From positions 868,001-932,000 of the forward strand of contig NZ_JARXVF010000001.1 in assembly GCF_029892515.1 (NCBI RefSeq): 64,000 nucleotides of DNA, read 5' to 3'. The notes beneath the pieces were generated by a model, which worked only from the letters and a program-made list of their open reading frames with translations, was not told the origin of the DNA and made no database searches. Positions 35,155 through 45,218 of this stretch are shown here, piece by piece; position 1 is the stretch's first letter, and the number at the start of each line of letters is the position of its first letter. Source of the stretch: Pseudaminobacter soli (ex Li et al. 2025). Lineage in GTDB: Bacteria; Pseudomonadota; Alphaproteobacteria; Rhizobiales; Rhizobiaceae. Both the position numbers and the translations under genes were made by a program.

Positions 35155-36528
35155 ATGGCGCGCGACACCACCGACTTCCGACCCATCGAGAGCAAGGACG
35201 AACTTGTCGCCTATCTCGCCGAGGGTAACAAGCCGCGCGATAAATGGCGCATCGGCACCGAGCACGAGAAATTCCCCTTCTATGTCGACGGCAACGCGCC
35301 GGTGCCCTATGGCGGCGACCGCGGCATCCGCGCCATCCTCGAAGGCATGCAGCGCACGCTCGGCTGGGAACCCATCCTCGATGACGGCCGTATCATCGGC
35401 CTGGTCGAGCCGACCGGACAGGGCGCGATCTCGCTGGAGCCGGGCGGACAGTTCGAGCTTTCGGGCGCGCCGGTGGAAACCATTCACCAGACCTGCCGCG
35501 AGGGCAACGCGCATCTGGCGCAGCTGCGCGAGATCGCCGAGCCGCTCGGCATCCGATTCCTTGGCCTCGGCGGCAGCCCCAAGTGGCGCCTTTCCGAGAC
35601 GCCGCGCATGCCCAAGTCGCGCTACGATATCATGACCGCCTATATGCCGAAGGTCGGCACCATGGGCCTCGACATGATGTACCGCACCTGCACGATCCAG
35701 GTTAACCTCGACTTCTCGTCCGAGACCGACATGCGCCGCAAGATGCAGGTCTCGCTGAAGTTGCAGCCGCTGGCCACCGCGCTGTTCGCCAACTCGCCCT
35801 TCACCGACGGCAAGCCCAACGGGCTGCAGAGCTGGCGCGGCGAGATCTGGAAGGACACCGACAACCAGCGCTCCGGCCTGCTGCCCTTCTGCTTCTCGCC
35901 GGAATTCGGTTTCGCCGATTATGTCGAATGGGCGCTGGATGTGCCGATGTACTTCGTCATCCGCGACGGCCGCTACCACGACATGACGCACATGACCTTC
36001 CGCCAGTTCATGGCCGGGGCGGCGCGCAACGAGGTCACGGACGGCATGCCCACCATCGGCGACTGGGCCAACCACCTTTCGACGCTGTTCCCCGACGTGC
36101 GGCTTAAGCGCTTCCTTGAAATGCGCGGCGCCGATGGCGGCCCGTGGCGGCGCATCTGCGCCCTGCCCGCCTTCTGGGTCGGCCTGCTCTATGACGATGA
36201 GGCGCTCGACGCCGCTGAGACGCTGACCGCCGACTGGACCTATGAGGAAGTGCTAGCCATGCGCAGCGCAGTGCCGGCCGAGGCCATCGCCACCCCGTTC
36301 CGCAACACGACGCTGCGCGAAGTCGCGCGCGACGTCCTGGCCATCTCGCGCATGGGCCTGAAGAACCGCAAGCGCCTGAACCGCGACGGCTTTGACGAAA
36401 CCAACTTCCTCTCGACGCTCGACGAGGTCGTCGCCCGTGGCACCACCAGCGCGCAGGAGATGGTCACGGCCTATCACACGCGCTGGGGCGATTCGATCGA
36501 GCCGGTCTTCCTGGAATACGCATACTGA
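35155..36528 (+). CDS. gshA: Glutamate-cysteine ligase (alphaproteobacterial/plant type)
   Basis: 457 residues. First enzyme of glutathione synthesis, joining Glu and Cys with ATP. Signatures of the GCS2/plant-type family: RIGTEHEKFPFY (about 26-37), SLEPGGQFELSGAP (about 94-107), MYRTCTIQVNLDFSSETDM (about 180-198) and a conserved C-terminal segment RLNRDGFDETNFL. GGCGAGAGGGTAGATA precedes ATG 35155. Length matches plant and rhizobial enzymes (about 450) rather than E. coli GshA (518). Stands alone, as expected in this group. Confidence 0.95.
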   Translation: MARDTTDFRPIESKDELVAYLAEGNKPRDKWRIGTEHEKFPFYVDGNAPVPYGGDRGIRAILEGMQRTLGWEPILDDGRIIGLVEPTGQGAISLEPGGQFELSGAPVETIHQTCREGNAHLAQLREIAEPLGIRFLGLGGSPKWRLSETPRMPKSRYDIMTAYMPKVGTMGLDMMYRTCTIQVNLDFSSETDMRRKMQVSLKLQPLATALFANSPFTDGKPNGLQSWRGEIWKDTDNQRSGLLPFCFSPEFGFADYVEWALDVPMYFVIRDGRYHDMTHMTFRQFMAGAARNEVTDGMPTIGDWANHLSTLFPDVRLKRFLEMRGADGGPWRRICALPAFWVGLLYDDEALDAAETLTADWTYEEVLAMRSAVPAEAIATPFRNTTLREVARDVLAISRMGLKNRKRLNRDGFDETNFLSTLDEVVARGTTSAQEMVTAYHTRWGDSIEPVFLEYAY

Positions 36529-36587
36529 GGCGCCGGCCAGCGCCTCCAACAATCCGATAGGCGAGCACCCGGGTTTGGGTTAGGTTT

Positions 36588-36609
36588 CCTCGAAGCGACT
36601 GCTTCGAGG
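36588..36609 (+). promoter_or_regulatory. Hairpin overlapping the ribosome binding site of the DUF937 gene
   Basis: CCTCGAAGC / GCTTCGAGG, a perfect 9-bp stem with a GACT loop. The 3' arm runs into GAGGAGG, the likely Shine-Dalgarno sequence for ATG 36620, so folding would hide part of it. This could reduce or condition translation. Confidence 0.5.
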
Positions 36610-36619
36610 AGGATCGGCC

Positions 36620-37528
36620 ATGGCTTCACTGTTCGATTTGCTGAACAATTCCCAGGACGGCAACGGCATGGAGGCGCTGGCGCGGCAGTTCAACCTGTCG
36701 ATGCAGCAGACGCAGGCCGCGGTCGAAGCACTGCTGCCGGCCTTCTCGCAAGGGCTGAAGCAGAACACCTCCGATCCCTACGGGGTGGGCGCCTTCCTGC
36801 AGGCCATGACGAGCGGCCAGCACGCCAAATATTTCGACGATCCGTCCCACGCCTTCACGCCCGCCGGCATGGCGGAGGGCAACGGCATTCTCGGCCACCT
36901 GTTCGGCTCGAAAGACCTCTCGAAGGCCGTCGCCGCCAATGCCGCGGCCGCCAGCGGCGTCAGCCAGGAAGTGCTGAAGCAGATGCTGCCGGTGATTGCC
37001 TCGATGCTCATGGGTGGGCTGTTCCGGCAATCGACCGGGACGACGCAGGGTTCCGCGGCCGAAAATCCCTTTGCCCAGATGTTCGAGCACATGATGCGGC
37101 AGGGCGGAATGATGCCTGGCAGCCCGCCCCAGCAGGCGCAGTCGCCCAACCCAGCCAACAATCCGTTCGGACAGTTCATGGAGAGCATTTTCGGCTCCGG
37201 CGCCGCCCAGCAAGGCCGCACGTCGGCCCCGGAAAATCCGCTCGGGCAAATTTTTGAAAACATGTTCGGCGGCGGCGCGGCGAAGCAACCCGGCCCGGCC
37301 CAGTCGACGCCCGCCGACAACCCGTTCGGCAAGATGCTCGAGCAGATGTTCGGCAGCCACACCGCCCAGCCGCAGCCGGAACCGGAGACCAATCCGAGCG
37401 GCCGCCCGCGCAATCCCTATGACGACCTGTTCGGAAAAATGTTCGAAGCCGGCGCCAAGCAGCGCGACGAATACCAGAAGAGCGTCGAGCAGATCTTCGA
37501 GCAGTTCACCAAGGGCCTGAGCAAGTAG
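36620..37528 (+). CDS. DUF937-type protein with five degenerate NPFGxMFExMFG repeats
   Basis: 302 residues. The N-terminal part (to about residue 140) is a DUF937/YidB-like helical domain (LFDLLNNSQDGNGMEALARQ). The second half is low-complexity and Gly, Pro and Gln rich, with five copies of a short unit: NPFAQMFEHMM, NPFGQFMESIFG, NPLGQIFENMFG, NPFGKMLEQMFG and NPYDDLFGKMFE, spaced about 30-35 residues apart. The amphipathic, phenylalanine- and methionine-rich units suggest self-association or membrane contact. Function unknown. A hairpin covers the ribosome binding site. Confidence 0.8.
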   Translation: MASLFDLLNNSQDGNGMEALARQFNLSMQQTQAAVEALLPAFSQGLKQNTSDPYGVGAFLQAMTSGQHAKYFDDPSHAFTPAGMAEGNGILGHLFGSKDLSKAVAANAAAASGVSQEVLKQMLPVIASMLMGGLFRQSTGTTQGSAAENPFAQMFEHMMRQGGMMPGSPPQQAQSPNPANNPFGQFMESIFGSGAAQQGRTSAPENPLGQIFENMFGGGAAKQPGPAQSTPADNPFGKMLEQMFGSHTAQPQPEPETNPSGRPRNPYDDLFGKMFEAGAKQRDEYQKSVEQIFEQFTKGLSK

Positions 37529-37535
37529 GCGAAAA

Positions 37536-37563
37536 GAAAAAGCCCGGTCCGCGAGGACCGGGC
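37536..37563 (-). terminator. Hairpin terminator of DUF1127 gene
   Basis: GCCCGGTCC / GGACCGGGC, a perfect 9-bp stem with a GCGA loop. On the minus strand it is followed by TTTTTCTTTT, so it best fits the minus-strand DUF1127 gene ending at 37617. The hairpin may also stop plus-strand reading from the DUF937 gene. Confidence 0.75.
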
Positions 37564-37616
37564 AGCGTGCAGGCAAGCCGGGGGGATACCGGCGGGAGTG
37601 GGAAGCCTGCAGAAAC

Positions 37617-37898
37617 TCAAGCGATCCGACGGACCAGAACCTCGGCGCGGGTGCGTGCGATCGATCCAAGGCGCCTGGTCGGGTCGGAGCCGAACGACAG
37701 ATCTGATACGCCATATAGGTCGGAACGGGTCAGACCGATATCGGCCAGTTCAGCATCAGTCATTTCTCCAAGGCGATAGAAATCGCGTCGATTTTTCCAG
37801 ATGCGGTAAGTGTTAGTGACGATGTTCATCACGCGAGCGGCGAAAGCCGGCCGCGTGGCAAGCTCAATCGACTGGGGGGCGTGTTCGAACGTGATCAT
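37617..37898 (-). CDS. DUF1127 domain protein
   Basis: 93 residues. The central region contains the DUF1127 signature: WKNRRDFYRLGEMTDAELADIGLTR split across about residues 34-58 (arginine- and leucine-rich, then DIGLTRSDL). DUF1127 proteins are small basic regulators in alphaproteobacteria, some of which affect phosphate metabolism and RNA turnover; the role here is unknown. GGAGAAGTGCC precedes ATG 37898. Followed by a strong terminator. Confidence 0.86.
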   Translation of the reverse strand: MITFEHAPQSIELATRPAFAARVMNIVTNTYRIWKNRRDFYRLGEMTDAELADIGLTRSDLYGVSDLSFGSDPTRRLGSIARTRAEVLVRRIA

Positions 37899-38070
37899 GG
37901 CACTTCTCCGCGAAACTATAGGCGCAGAAAAACCACCCGACGCGACGACGCATGATGCGCGCCGCGGCGTCTCGCCGGCGTTTTTCTCTGCTACCTGTGG
38001 ACGTTCGAGAGTGTGCCTCGGTTGTATTGATTAATCCAACGAATGTTTTAAATCTCTATCATCAAACTCG

Positions 38071-39042
38071 ATGATGGATGTCGCCATGTCCGCGCCGCTC
38101 GACCTCGACCAGTTGCAAACCTTCATCATGATCGCCGACACCGGCAGCTTCACCCGGGCGGCCGAAGAGGTGCACCGCACCCAATCGGCCGTTTCCATGC
38201 AGATGCGGCGGCTTGAGGAACGGATCGGCAAGCCGCTGTTCGAAAAGGACGGGCGCAACAACAAGCTGACCGAGGAAGGCGAGCGCCTGCTTTCCTACGC
38301 CCGGCGGCTGATCCACCTCAACCGCGAGACGCTCGCCGCCTTCGACGACCGGCGACTCGAAGGCACCATCCGCATCGGCACGCCCGATGACTATGCCGAC
38401 CGCTTCCTGCCCGAGATCATGGCCCGCTTCGCCCGCTCCAATCCGCGCGTGGAACTGACGGTGATCTGCGAGCCGACCTACAATCTGGTCGAGCACATCA
38501 AGCGCGGCCATCTCGATCTTGCTCTGGTCACGCATAACGACCTGAGGGGCCAGTCGGAAGTAGTGCGCCGCGAGCCGCTGCTATGGGTCAGCTCGGCCAA
38601 CCATGCCACGCATGAGCAGGAGATCCTGCCGATGGCCTTCGGCCGGCCGACCTGCATCTGGCGTCGCTCGGCCACCGATGTTCTGGACCGGATGCAGCGC
38701 GACTACCGTGTTTTGTTCTCGAGCTGGTCGGCCACAGTCATAACCGCGGCGGTTCTGTCGGGGCTGGCGATCTCGGTGTTGCCGGAATGTGCGCTGCGGC
38801 CCGGCATGCGCGTGCTCGGGGAGACTGATGGCTTCGGCGCCCTGCCCGACTGCAAGATCGGCATCATGCGCGGCCACACCGCCAGCGCCGACATCGTCGA
38901 AGCACTGGCCCGCCATATCGCCGAAAGCCTCGACAACATCTCGCGTCCGCCAGTGGAGGAAGCAGGCTCATTCGATTTCGCCGCGCTCGCGGCCGCGCGC
39001 GGCAAGCGGCTGAGGCCGGGCCACATCCTGCCCGGCTGGTAG
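38071..39042 (+). CDS. LysR-family transcriptional regulator
   Basis: 323 residues. HTH at about residues 10-67 (TRAAEEVHRTQSAVSMQMRR), then the effector domain (IRIGTPDDYADRFLPEIM). Slightly longer than average because of a C-terminal extension rich in Ala and Arg. Several in-frame ATGs lie close together (38071, 38074, 38086) without a clear ribosome binding site; 38086 would give the usual N-terminus MSAPLDLDQL. No divergent target: upstream is the DUF1127 gene, downstream the convergent alcohol dehydrogenase. Regulon unknown. Confidence 0.87.
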   Translation: MMDVAMSAPLDLDQLQTFIMIADTGSFTRAAEEVHRTQSAVSMQMRRLEERIGKPLFEKDGRNNKLTEEGERLLSYARRLIHLNRETLAAFDDRRLEGTIRIGTPDDYADRFLPEIMARFARSNPRVELTVICEPTYNLVEHIKRGHLDLALVTHNDLRGQSEVVRREPLLWVSSANHATHEQEILPMAFGRPTCIWRRSATDVLDRMQRDYRVLFSSWSATVITAAVLSGLAISVLPECALRPGMRVLGETDGFGALPDCKIGIMRGHTASADIVEALARHIAESLDNISRPPVEEAGSFDFAALAAARGKRLRPGHILPGW

Positions 39043-39098
39043 AAGCGCGTTCAGCTTTGAGGAGGGCAGCAAGCCTGGCCTCCCGAGAACGAGACTTT

Positions 39099-40136
39099 CT
39101 AGAACCTGTCGATCACGCTGATGCCTATGCCGTCGAAACGGTCCATCAGTATCAGCGCCCCCGGCGCATCCTCAAGGCTGATGCGCTTGCCGATCAGCTT
39201 CTGCGGCGCCAGCTTGCCGGTTTCCAGCATGTCCATCAGCGCTTTGTAGCGGAAAGCCTGCATGCCGTGGCTGCCCAGTATCACCAGCTCATGGGCGATC
39301 ACCTTGTCCATCGGGATCTGCGGCGTGGCGTGGTCGCCCAGCATCAGGCCAACCTGCACATGGCGCCCGCGCCTGCGCAGGTTTGCGATGGAGTTGAAGC
39401 AGGTCGAAGGATGGCCGAGCGCATCTATCGACACATGCACGCCGCCCTTGGTCAGCTCGCGCACCGCCTGGACGACGTCTTCCTTGGCGCCATTGACCGT
39501 GTGAACCGCACCTAGTTCGCGCGCGAAGTCCAGCTTGTCTTCAGTGATGTCGACGGCGATGACATTGGCGCCCATGGCGGTCGCAATCATGATCGCCGAC
39601 AGGCCGACGCCGCCGCAGCCATGCACTGCCACCCACTCGCCCGGCAGCACCTTGGCCTGGTCGACAATGGCGCGGAACGAGGTGACGAAGCGGCAGCCGA
39701 GGCTCGCGGCGGTGGCGAAATCGAGCTCGTCGGGCAAGCGCACGAGATTGGTGTCGGCATAGTCGATGCCGACATATTCGGCGAACGAGCCCCAGGCGGT
39801 GAAGCCCGGCTGGAACTGCTGCTCGCAGACCTGGTGATTGCCCGAATTGCATTCGTGGCAACGGCCGCAGCCGGCCACGAAGGGCACCGTCACGCGGTCA
39901 CCCACGCGCCATTGGGTGACCTGGCGGCCGACCGCCTGGATCGTGCCGGCCAGTTCGTGGCCGGGCACATGCGGCAGCACGATGTCGGAATCGTGCCCCA
40001 TCCAGCCGTGCCAGTCGCTGCGGCAAAGGCCCGTGGCCTCAACCTTGATGACCACGCCATCGGTCGATGGCGTCGGATCGGGAACGTTGCGGATGCTCGG
40101 CGGTTCGCGGAAATGTTCGAACAGAACGGCTTTCAT
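39099..40136 (-). CDS. Zinc-dependent alcohol dehydrogenase (MDR family)
   Basis: 345 residues. Catalytic zinc site [12 protein letters not shown] (about 33-44) and GHELAG; structural zinc cysteines in [18 protein letters not shown] (about 87-104); NAD-binding [15 protein letters not shown] (about 169-183). All residues of an active zinc alcohol dehydrogenase are present. The substrate is not evident; the closest types oxidise or reduce aldehydes and secondary alcohols. GGGAGTAGCGCTG precedes ATG 40136. It starts 41 bp after the stop of the EamA gene and may share its transcript. Confidence 0.92.
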   Translation of the reverse strand: MKAVLFEHFREPPSIRNVPDPTPSTDGVVIKVEATGLCRSDWHGWMGHDSDIVLPHVPGHELAGTIQAVGRQVTQWRVGDRVTVPFVAGCGRCHECNSGNHQVCEQQFQPGFTAWGSFAEYVGIDYADTNLVRLPDELDFATAASLGCRFVTSFRAIVDQAKVLPGEWVAVHGCGGVGLSAIMIATAMGANVIAVDITEDKLDFARELGAVHTVNGAKEDVVQAVRELTKGGVHVSIDALGHPSTCFNSIANLRRRGRHVQVGLMLGDHATPQIPMDKVIAHELVILGSHGMQAFRYKALMDMLETGKLAPQKLIGKRISLEDAPGALILMDRFDGIGISVIDRF

Positions 40137-40176
40137 CAGCGCTACTCCCTGGGGGCTAGGTACAGTCCCTCCAGCG

Positions 40177-41127
40177 CTACCGCTTTCCGCCGCGGATGAC
40201 CAGCACGTTCCCCAGTGCGACCAGCAAAAGCCCGCCGATGGCATAAAGGGTCCAGACGTAGCCTTCGAACACCGTCGAGACCAGAAGCGCCAAGATCGGG
40301 AACATGACGGTGGCATAGCCCGCGCGCGCCGCGCCGATGCGGCCAAGCAGCGTCAGATAGGCGGCAAAGGCTATCACGGTGGAGATGACCGCCAGGAACA
40401 CTAGCGAGGCGATGTAAGGCACGGTCATTGCGAAGATGAAGGGCTTTCCCATCATGAGCGCGAGGAACGTCGCCCAGATCGTGCCGTAGAGCATGCCCCA
40501 GGCACTGGTGGAGATCAGCGGCAGGCCGCGCTTCTGGTTGGAGGCCGAAACCAGATTGCCGAGGCAGAAGCTGAAGGTGCCGCAGACGCAAAGCAGAAGC
40601 CCGGTCAGCGTGTTGCCGGACAGGCCATGCGCGGCGATCTCGGGGAAGAACATCAGCGCAATGCCGCCAAAGCCCATCAGGCCGCCAAGCAAGATCTTCG
40701 GCGCCGGCCGCTCGCGCATCACCACCGCGCCAAGCAGCATGTTGATCACCGAGGCGAGCGAAAACACCACCGAGAGCAGGCCGCTGACTAGATAGGTGGC
40801 GCCATAGTAGAAAAAGACGAAGTTTGACGAGAAGATCAGCACGCCCAGCGCCACGAAGCGCAGATGGTCGGCGAGCGGAAAGCGCAGCTGCCGGCCGCTC
40901 AGAACCACCCAGACGAACATCAGCACCGTAGCGATGGCAAAACGCCAGACGAGGTTGACCTCGGGCGACACCCCCGCCCCCACCTGCAGCGAGATGGCGA
41001 ACCACGACACGCTCCACGCCAGAACGGTGAGCACATAGAGCCCGTAATCGAGCGGCTGGAAGGGTTGGTCGATCGAAACCGGCTTTGGGGAGGATGCGAT
41101 GATTTCGGTCCGTGCGTTCATGCGCAT
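40177..41127 (-). CDS. EamA/DMT-family transporter
   Basis: 316 residues with ten predicted transmembrane segments in two EamA halves; repeated features include [16 protein letters not shown] and [20 protein letters not shown] in the first half and [20 protein letters not shown] in the second. Members export amino acids or metabolites across the inner membrane; the substrate is unknown. Start ATG 41127 or 41121 (MRMNAR). Divergent from xseA. Confidence 0.9.
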   Translation of the reverse strand: MRMNARTEIIASSPKPVSIDQPFQPLDYGLYVLTVLAWSVSWFAISLQVGAGVSPEVNLVWRFAIATVLMFVWVVLSGRQLRFPLADHLRFVALGVLIFSSNFVFFYYGATYLVSGLLSVVFSLASVINMLLGAVVMRERPAPKILLGGLMGFGGIALMFFPEIAAHGLSGNTLTGLLLCVCGTFSFCLGNLVSASNQKRGLPLISTSAWGMLYGTIWATFLALMMGKPFIFAMTVPYIASLVFLAVISTVIAFAAYLTLLGRIGAARAGYATVMFPILALLVSTVFEGYVWTLYAIGGLLLVALGNVLVIRGGKR

Positions 41128-41244
41128 GGCCTACGCCCATGCCGGAAAAGGGTCCATCCAATTCTTCTGATCTACCTATGAGCGCTTGTGATGTTAGCGC
41201 CGACGGGCTTGACCCTCGGCCACCGGGCGCGCACCAATCGCGCC

Positions 41245-42822
41245 ATGAGCGATTTCTTCCCCGAATCGAATGAGCCCCAGCCCAAGGGGAACGTCGCCGA
41301 ATATACGGTGAGCGAGATTTCCGGCGCCCTGAAGCGCGCGGTCGAAGACCAGTTCGGCCATGTGCGCGTGCGCGGCGAGATCTCCGGTTATCGCGGCCCG
41401 CACTCCTCCGGCCATGCCTATTTCAGCCTGAAGGACGACCGCGCCCGCATCGAGGCGGTGGTGTGGAAAGGCACCATGAGCCGCCTGAAATTCCGTCCGG
41501 AAGAGGGGATGGAGGTGATCGCCACCGGCAAGCTCACCACCTATCCGGGCTCCTCGAAATACCAGATCGTCATCGACAATCTGGAGCCGGCCGGCGCCGG
41601 CGCGCTGATGGCGCTTTTGGAAGAGCGCAAGCGCAGGCTGGCGGCAGAGGGCCTGTTCGATACCGCGCGCAAGCGCGCCCTGCCCTACATGCCGCTGGTG
41701 CTGGGCGTCATCACCTCGCCGACCGGCGCGGTCATCCGCGACATCATCCACCGAATCACCGACCGTTTCCCGCTGCATGTCGTGGTCTGGCCGGTGCGCG
41801 TGCAGGGCGAAACCTCGGGCGCCGAGGTGACGGCCGCCGTACAGGGTTTTAACGCCCTGCCCCACGACGGTCCGGTCCGACGACCCGATCTCCTGATCGT
41901 GGCACGCGGCGGCGGCAGCCTCGAAGACCTCTGGGGCTTCAACGACGAGGCGCTGGCGCGCGCCGTTGCCGCTTCCGACATCCCCGTCATCTCCGCTGTC
42001 GGCCACGAAACCGACTGGACGCTGGTGGATTTCGTGGCGGACGTCCGCGCCCCGACCCCGACGGGTGCCGCCGAAATCGCCGTTCCGGTGAAAGCCGACC
42101 TTGAAGCCACCCTTGCCAATCTCGGCGCGCGCCTCAAGGGCTGCATGACGCGCCTTTTCGATCGCAAGCGGCAATCCCTGCGCGCTGCATCGCGCGCCTT
42201 GCCGACGCCCGACCAGTTGCTTGCCCTGCCCCGCCGCCACTTCGACGAAGTGACCAGCCGCCTCGGCCGCGCGCTCGACGTCAGCACCGAGCGCAAGCGC
42301 GCACGCTTCCTCGCCGTTCGCCTTTCGCCGGCCACGCTCGAACGGCGCATGGCCGAAACCCGGCGCATCGCCGACCGCGACATGGCCCGCGCCTTTGCCG
42401 CGCTGCGCGCCATCCTGCGCGAGCGACGCCTGCGGCTCGATCGAGCCGCGCAGCGTCTCAGTCCGCAGCCGCTTCTGCGCCGGCAGAAGCAATTTTCCGA
42501 CGCGCTCTCTGCCCTGCAACGCCGCCTCGATCACGCGACCATCTTGCGGCTCGAGCGGCTGCGCGGCCGCGTTAGTCAGGCCGAGAGGCTGCTTGCCACG
42601 CTCTCGCACCAGTCCATTCTGGAGCGCGGCTTTGCGCTGGTGACCGATGCCGAGGGCGTGCTGGTGAAGCGCGCGGCCGAGGTGGCGCCGCATGCCGCCT
42701 TGTCACTGCGTTTCGCCGATGGCGAGATCAATGCCATTGCCACCGACGGCGCACACCGCCCCAAGCCGCAGGCCAAGGCAGCCAAGCCCAAAGACTCCGG
42801 CAAGCAGGGCTCGCTGTTCTAG
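41245..42822 (+). CDS. xseA: Exodeoxyribonuclease VII large subunit
   Basis: 525 residues. N-terminal OB-fold ([21 protein letters not shown], about residues 33-53), catalytic domain with [17 protein letters not shown] (about 154-170), [20 protein letters not shown] (about 213-232) and [22 protein letters not shown] (about 248-269). A long coiled-coil and basic C-terminal region follows. Degrades single-stranded DNA in repair with XseB, whose gene is not here. Start ATG 41245 fits the family N-terminus. Confidence 0.96.
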   Translation: MSDFFPESNEPQPKGNVAEYTVSEISGALKRAVEDQFGHVRVRGEISGYRGPHSSGHAYFSLKDDRARIEAVVWKGTMSRLKFRPEEGMEVIATGKLTTYPGSSKYQIVIDNLEPAGAGALMALLEERKRRLAAEGLFDTARKRALPYMPLVLGVITSPTGAVIRDIIHRITDRFPLHVVVWPVRVQGETSGAEVTAAVQGFNALPHDGPVRRPDLLIVARGGGSLEDLWGFNDEALARAVAASDIPVISAVGHETDWTLVDFVADVRAPTPTGAAEIAVPVKADLEATLANLGARLKGCMTRLFDRKRQSLRAASRALPTPDQLLALPRRHFDEVTSRLGRALDVSTERKRARFLAVRLSPATLERRMAETRRIADRDMARAFAALRAILRERRLRLDRAAQRLSPQPLLRRQKQFSDALSALQRRLDHATILRLERLRGRVSQAERLLATLSHQSILERGFALVTDAEGVLVKRAAEVAPHAALSLRFADGEINAIATDGAHRPKPQAKAAKPKDSGKQGSLF

Positions 42823-42823
42823 A

Positions 42824-42887
42824 GCATGATCCCAAACCGGAGGTCCGCGTCAGCGAAAAGTTGCAGACTTTTCGGACAAGATCATGC
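42824..42887. repeat. Palindromic REP-like element
   Basis: Outer arms GCATGATC (42824-42831) and GATCATGC (42880-42887), inner stem CGAAAAG (42854-42860) / CTTTTCG (42868-42874). Elements with GCATGATC...CTTTTCGGA...GATCATGC are scattered through Mesorhizobium-type genomes (from memory). It lies directly after xseA and may stabilise or end its transcript. Confidence 0.7.
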
Positions 42888-43039
42888 CCCAAGGAAACGC
42901 AAGCCTTGGCTCGTGACTTTCAGGTTGCGACCGAAAGGCCGGAACGGGTAACACTGCTCATCCCATAGAAAGGGGCTGACGACCGTCGAGGGGTCGTCCC
43001 CATGCCTCGTAAACCGGAACACTGGAAAAGAGACTGCAC

Positions 43040-44554
43040 ATGGACATCACCAAGGAAACTGCGGCCCTTCTCGGAAGGCTTGGCGTGAATACCGACAGCA
43101 TCGTGGGCGGCGACCTTGCGGTCCACAGCCCGGTCACCGGCGAGAAGATCGCCGCGCTGAAGTCGATGTCGAGCGCCGAGGCCATCCAGGCCATCGAGCA
43201 GGCCCATGAGGCCTTCAAGGCCTGGCGCCTGGTGCCGGCGCCCAAGCGCGGCGAACTGGTGCGCCTGCTGGGCGAGGAACTGCGCGCCGCCAAGGCCGAT
43301 CTCGGCCGTCTGGTCTCCATCGAAGTCGGCAAGATCCCGTCGGAAGGCCTCGGCGAAGTGCAGGAAATGATCGACATCTGCGATTTCGCCGTCGGTCTTT
43401 CGCGCCAGCTCTACGGCCTCACCATCGCCACCGAGCGTCCCGGCCACCGCATGATGGAGACCTGGCACCCGCTGGGCGTCGTCGGCGTCATTTCGGCGTT
43501 CAACTTCCCGGTCGCCGTCTGGTCGTGGAATGCGGCGCTGGCGCTCGTCTGCGGCGACTCAGTCGTCTGGAAGCCGTCGGAAAAGACCCCGCTGACCGCG
43601 CTTGCCTGCGAGGCGATCTTCGCCCGCGCGGTAAAGCGTTTTGGCGCCGATGCGCCCGCCGGCCTGCTCAAGGTTCTGATCGGCGACCGCGCCATCGGCG
43701 AAGCACTGGTCGACAATCCGAAGGTTCCGCTCGTCTCGGCCACCGGCTCGACCCGCATGGGCCGCGAAGTCGGTCCGCGCCTTGCCAGGCGCTTTGCTCG
43801 CTCCGTCCTGGAACTCGGCGGCAACAACGCCGGCATCGTCTGCCCCTCGGCTGACCTCGACATGGCGCTGCGTGCCATCGCCTTCGGCGCCATGGGCACC
43901 GCGGGCCAGCGCTGCACCACGCTGCGCCGCCTGTTCGTGCACGAAAGCGTCTATGACGCCATCGTCCCCCGCCTGAGGAAGGCCTATGAGAGCGTCTCGG
44001 TGGGCAGCCCGCTCGAGACCAGCGCGCTGGTCGGCCCGCTGATCGACAAGCCCGCCTTCGACAACATGCAGAAGGCGCTCACTGAGGCCAAGTCGCATGG
44101 CGGCGCCGTCACCGGCGGCGCGCGCGTCGAGAACGGCAATGACGCGGCCTATTACGTCCGTCCGGCGCTGGTCGAGATGCCGGGCCAGGTCGGCCCCGTG
44201 CTCGAAGAAACCTTCGCGCCGATCCTCTACGTGATGAAGTACAGCGACTTCGACAGCGTGCTCGCTCAGCACAATGCCGTCGGCGCTGGCCTCTCCTCCT
44301 CGATCTTCACCCGCGACATCCAGGAATCCGAGCGCTTCCTGAGCGCCGACGGCTCCGACTGCGGCATCGCCAACGTCAATATCGGCACTTCGGGCGCCGA
44401 GATCGGCGGTGCGTTCGGTGGCGAGAAGGAAACCGGCGGCGGCCGCGAATCCGGTTCGGACGCCTGGAAGGCCTATATGCGCCGCGCCACCAATACGGTG
44501 AACTATTCCAACGCGCTGCCGCTGGCGCAGGGCGTGTCCTTCGACATCGACTGA
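43040..44554 (+). CDS. Aldehyde dehydrogenase, ALDH7 type (L-piperidine-6-carboxylate / alpha-aminoadipate semialdehyde dehydrogenase-like)
   Basis: 504 residues. Active-site features of NAD-dependent aldehyde dehydrogenases: ISAFNFPVAVWSWN (oxyanion Asn), VVWKPSEKTPLTALA, general base Glu in LELGGNNAGIV (about 260-270) and the catalytic Cys in GTAGQRCTTLRRL (about 287-299). GGNNA and GQRCTT in that form, with the C-terminal GGAFGGEKETGGGRESGSDAW region, mark the ALDH7/AmaB group that oxidises the lysine breakdown intermediate P6C to 2-aminoadipate. No other lysine-degradation gene is next to it, so substrate assignment is moderately firm. Confidence 0.88.
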   Translation: MDITKETAALLGRLGVNTDSIVGGDLAVHSPVTGEKIAALKSMSSAEAIQAIEQAHEAFKAWRLVPAPKRGELVRLLGEELRAAKADLGRLVSIEVGKIPSEGLGEVQEMIDICDFAVGLSRQLYGLTIATERPGHRMMETWHPLGVVGVISAFNFPVAVWSWNAALALVCGDSVVWKPSEKTPLTALACEAIFARAVKRFGADAPAGLLKVLIGDRAIGEALVDNPKVPLVSATGSTRMGREVGPRLARRFARSVLELGGNNAGIVCPSADLDMALRAIAFGAMGTAGQRCTTLRRLFVHESVYDAIVPRLRKAYESVSVGSPLETSALVGPLIDKPAFDNMQKALTEAKSHGGAVTGGARVENGNDAAYYVRPALVEMPGQVGPVLEETFAPILYVMKYSDFDSVLAQHNAVGAGLSSSIFTRDIQESERFLSADGSDCGIANVNIGTSGAEIGGAFGGEKETGGGRESGSDAWKAYMRRATNTVNYSNALPLAQGVSFDID

Positions 44555-44600
44555 CGAACACGTTACCGGCTGCCGCCGGCAATTTATGCAACACAAACAA

Positions 44601-44628
44601 AGCCTCGCGCCCAGCGCGGGGCTTTTTT
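44601..44628 (+). terminator. Rho-independent terminator of ALDH gene
   Basis: AGCCTCGCGC / GCGCGGGGCT stem (one G-T pair) with a CCA loop, followed by TTTTTT at 44623-44628. Confidence 0.88.
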
Positions 44629-44776
44629 CATGTGCCGCCTGTCGGCACCGCATGGCCAAGGCTCAACGCAAGGTGAACGCGTTCAGGGTGGACCCTGCGT
44701 TTGGATGGGTGCATTGTGCCCGCGCGGCAGCAGAGGGCATTGCCGATACTTCGGGGGACACCGAAGGGAGAGCCCA

Positions 44777-45067
44777 ATGTGTTACAGCCAACAATATCTA
44801 ACGTCGGACGACATGGCCAAAATCGAGCGCGTCCTGACGCAGGCCGGCTTCCACAAATCGGAAACAGCGTCGGGAATGGACAAGGATGCAGCAAGCTTCC
44901 TCGCCCGCGAGTTTCAGGACGGAGTGACGAATGAGGCTGATCTGGCCCTGTCGCTCGAAAGATATCTGACGAGACGGGCATCATGGCGGGCCGCACCCGG
45001 CAGCGCCAATTCGAGCCGCAAGGTAGAGCTGAAACCCGTCTCCAAAGCGTCTGCGCAACAAATCTGA
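44777..45067 (+). CDS. Conserved hypothetical protein (MCYSQQYL type)
   Basis: 96 residues; GAAGGGAGAGCCCA precedes ATG 44777. It starts MCYSQQYLTSDDMAKIERVL, continues through a helical middle (KDAASFLAREFQDGVTNEAD) and ends in a basic Ser-rich tail. No transmembrane segment or signal peptide. Similar proteins exist in rhizobia without known function (from memory). It is the first gene of a stretch with small genes that looks lower in GC. Confidence 0.68.
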   Translation: MCYSQQYLTSDDMAKIERVLTQAGFHKSETASGMDKDAASFLAREFQDGVTNEADLALSLERYLTRRASWRAAPGSANSSRKVELKPVSKASAQQI

Positions 45068-45187
45068 CTAGTGAACCCTGGCCCGCTCCGGGAGGCCCGA
45101 TACCGTGAACCGTGTCGGGCATCATCCTTGGGCCGCACGTGCCAAACCGGCCCCACCTTCCCTTACGGTATTTTTCTATTTTCTAAT

Positions 45188-45212
45188 GGAACCGAACGGA
45201 GCGCCTCGCGTT
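45188..45212 (+). promoter_or_regulatory. EcfG consensus promoter of a probable small RNA
   Basis: GGAAC (45188-45192), a 16-bp spacer, CGTT (45209-45212): an exact match to the alphaproteobacterial EcfG consensus. Transcription would start near 45219. No coding gene begins before the terminator at 45255-45289. Confidence 0.65.
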
Positions 45213-45218
45213 GTTTGT

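Noticed and set aside
41194-42693. 499-codon open frame opposite xseA
   Set aside because: xseA carries all family motifs; the antisense frame has none.
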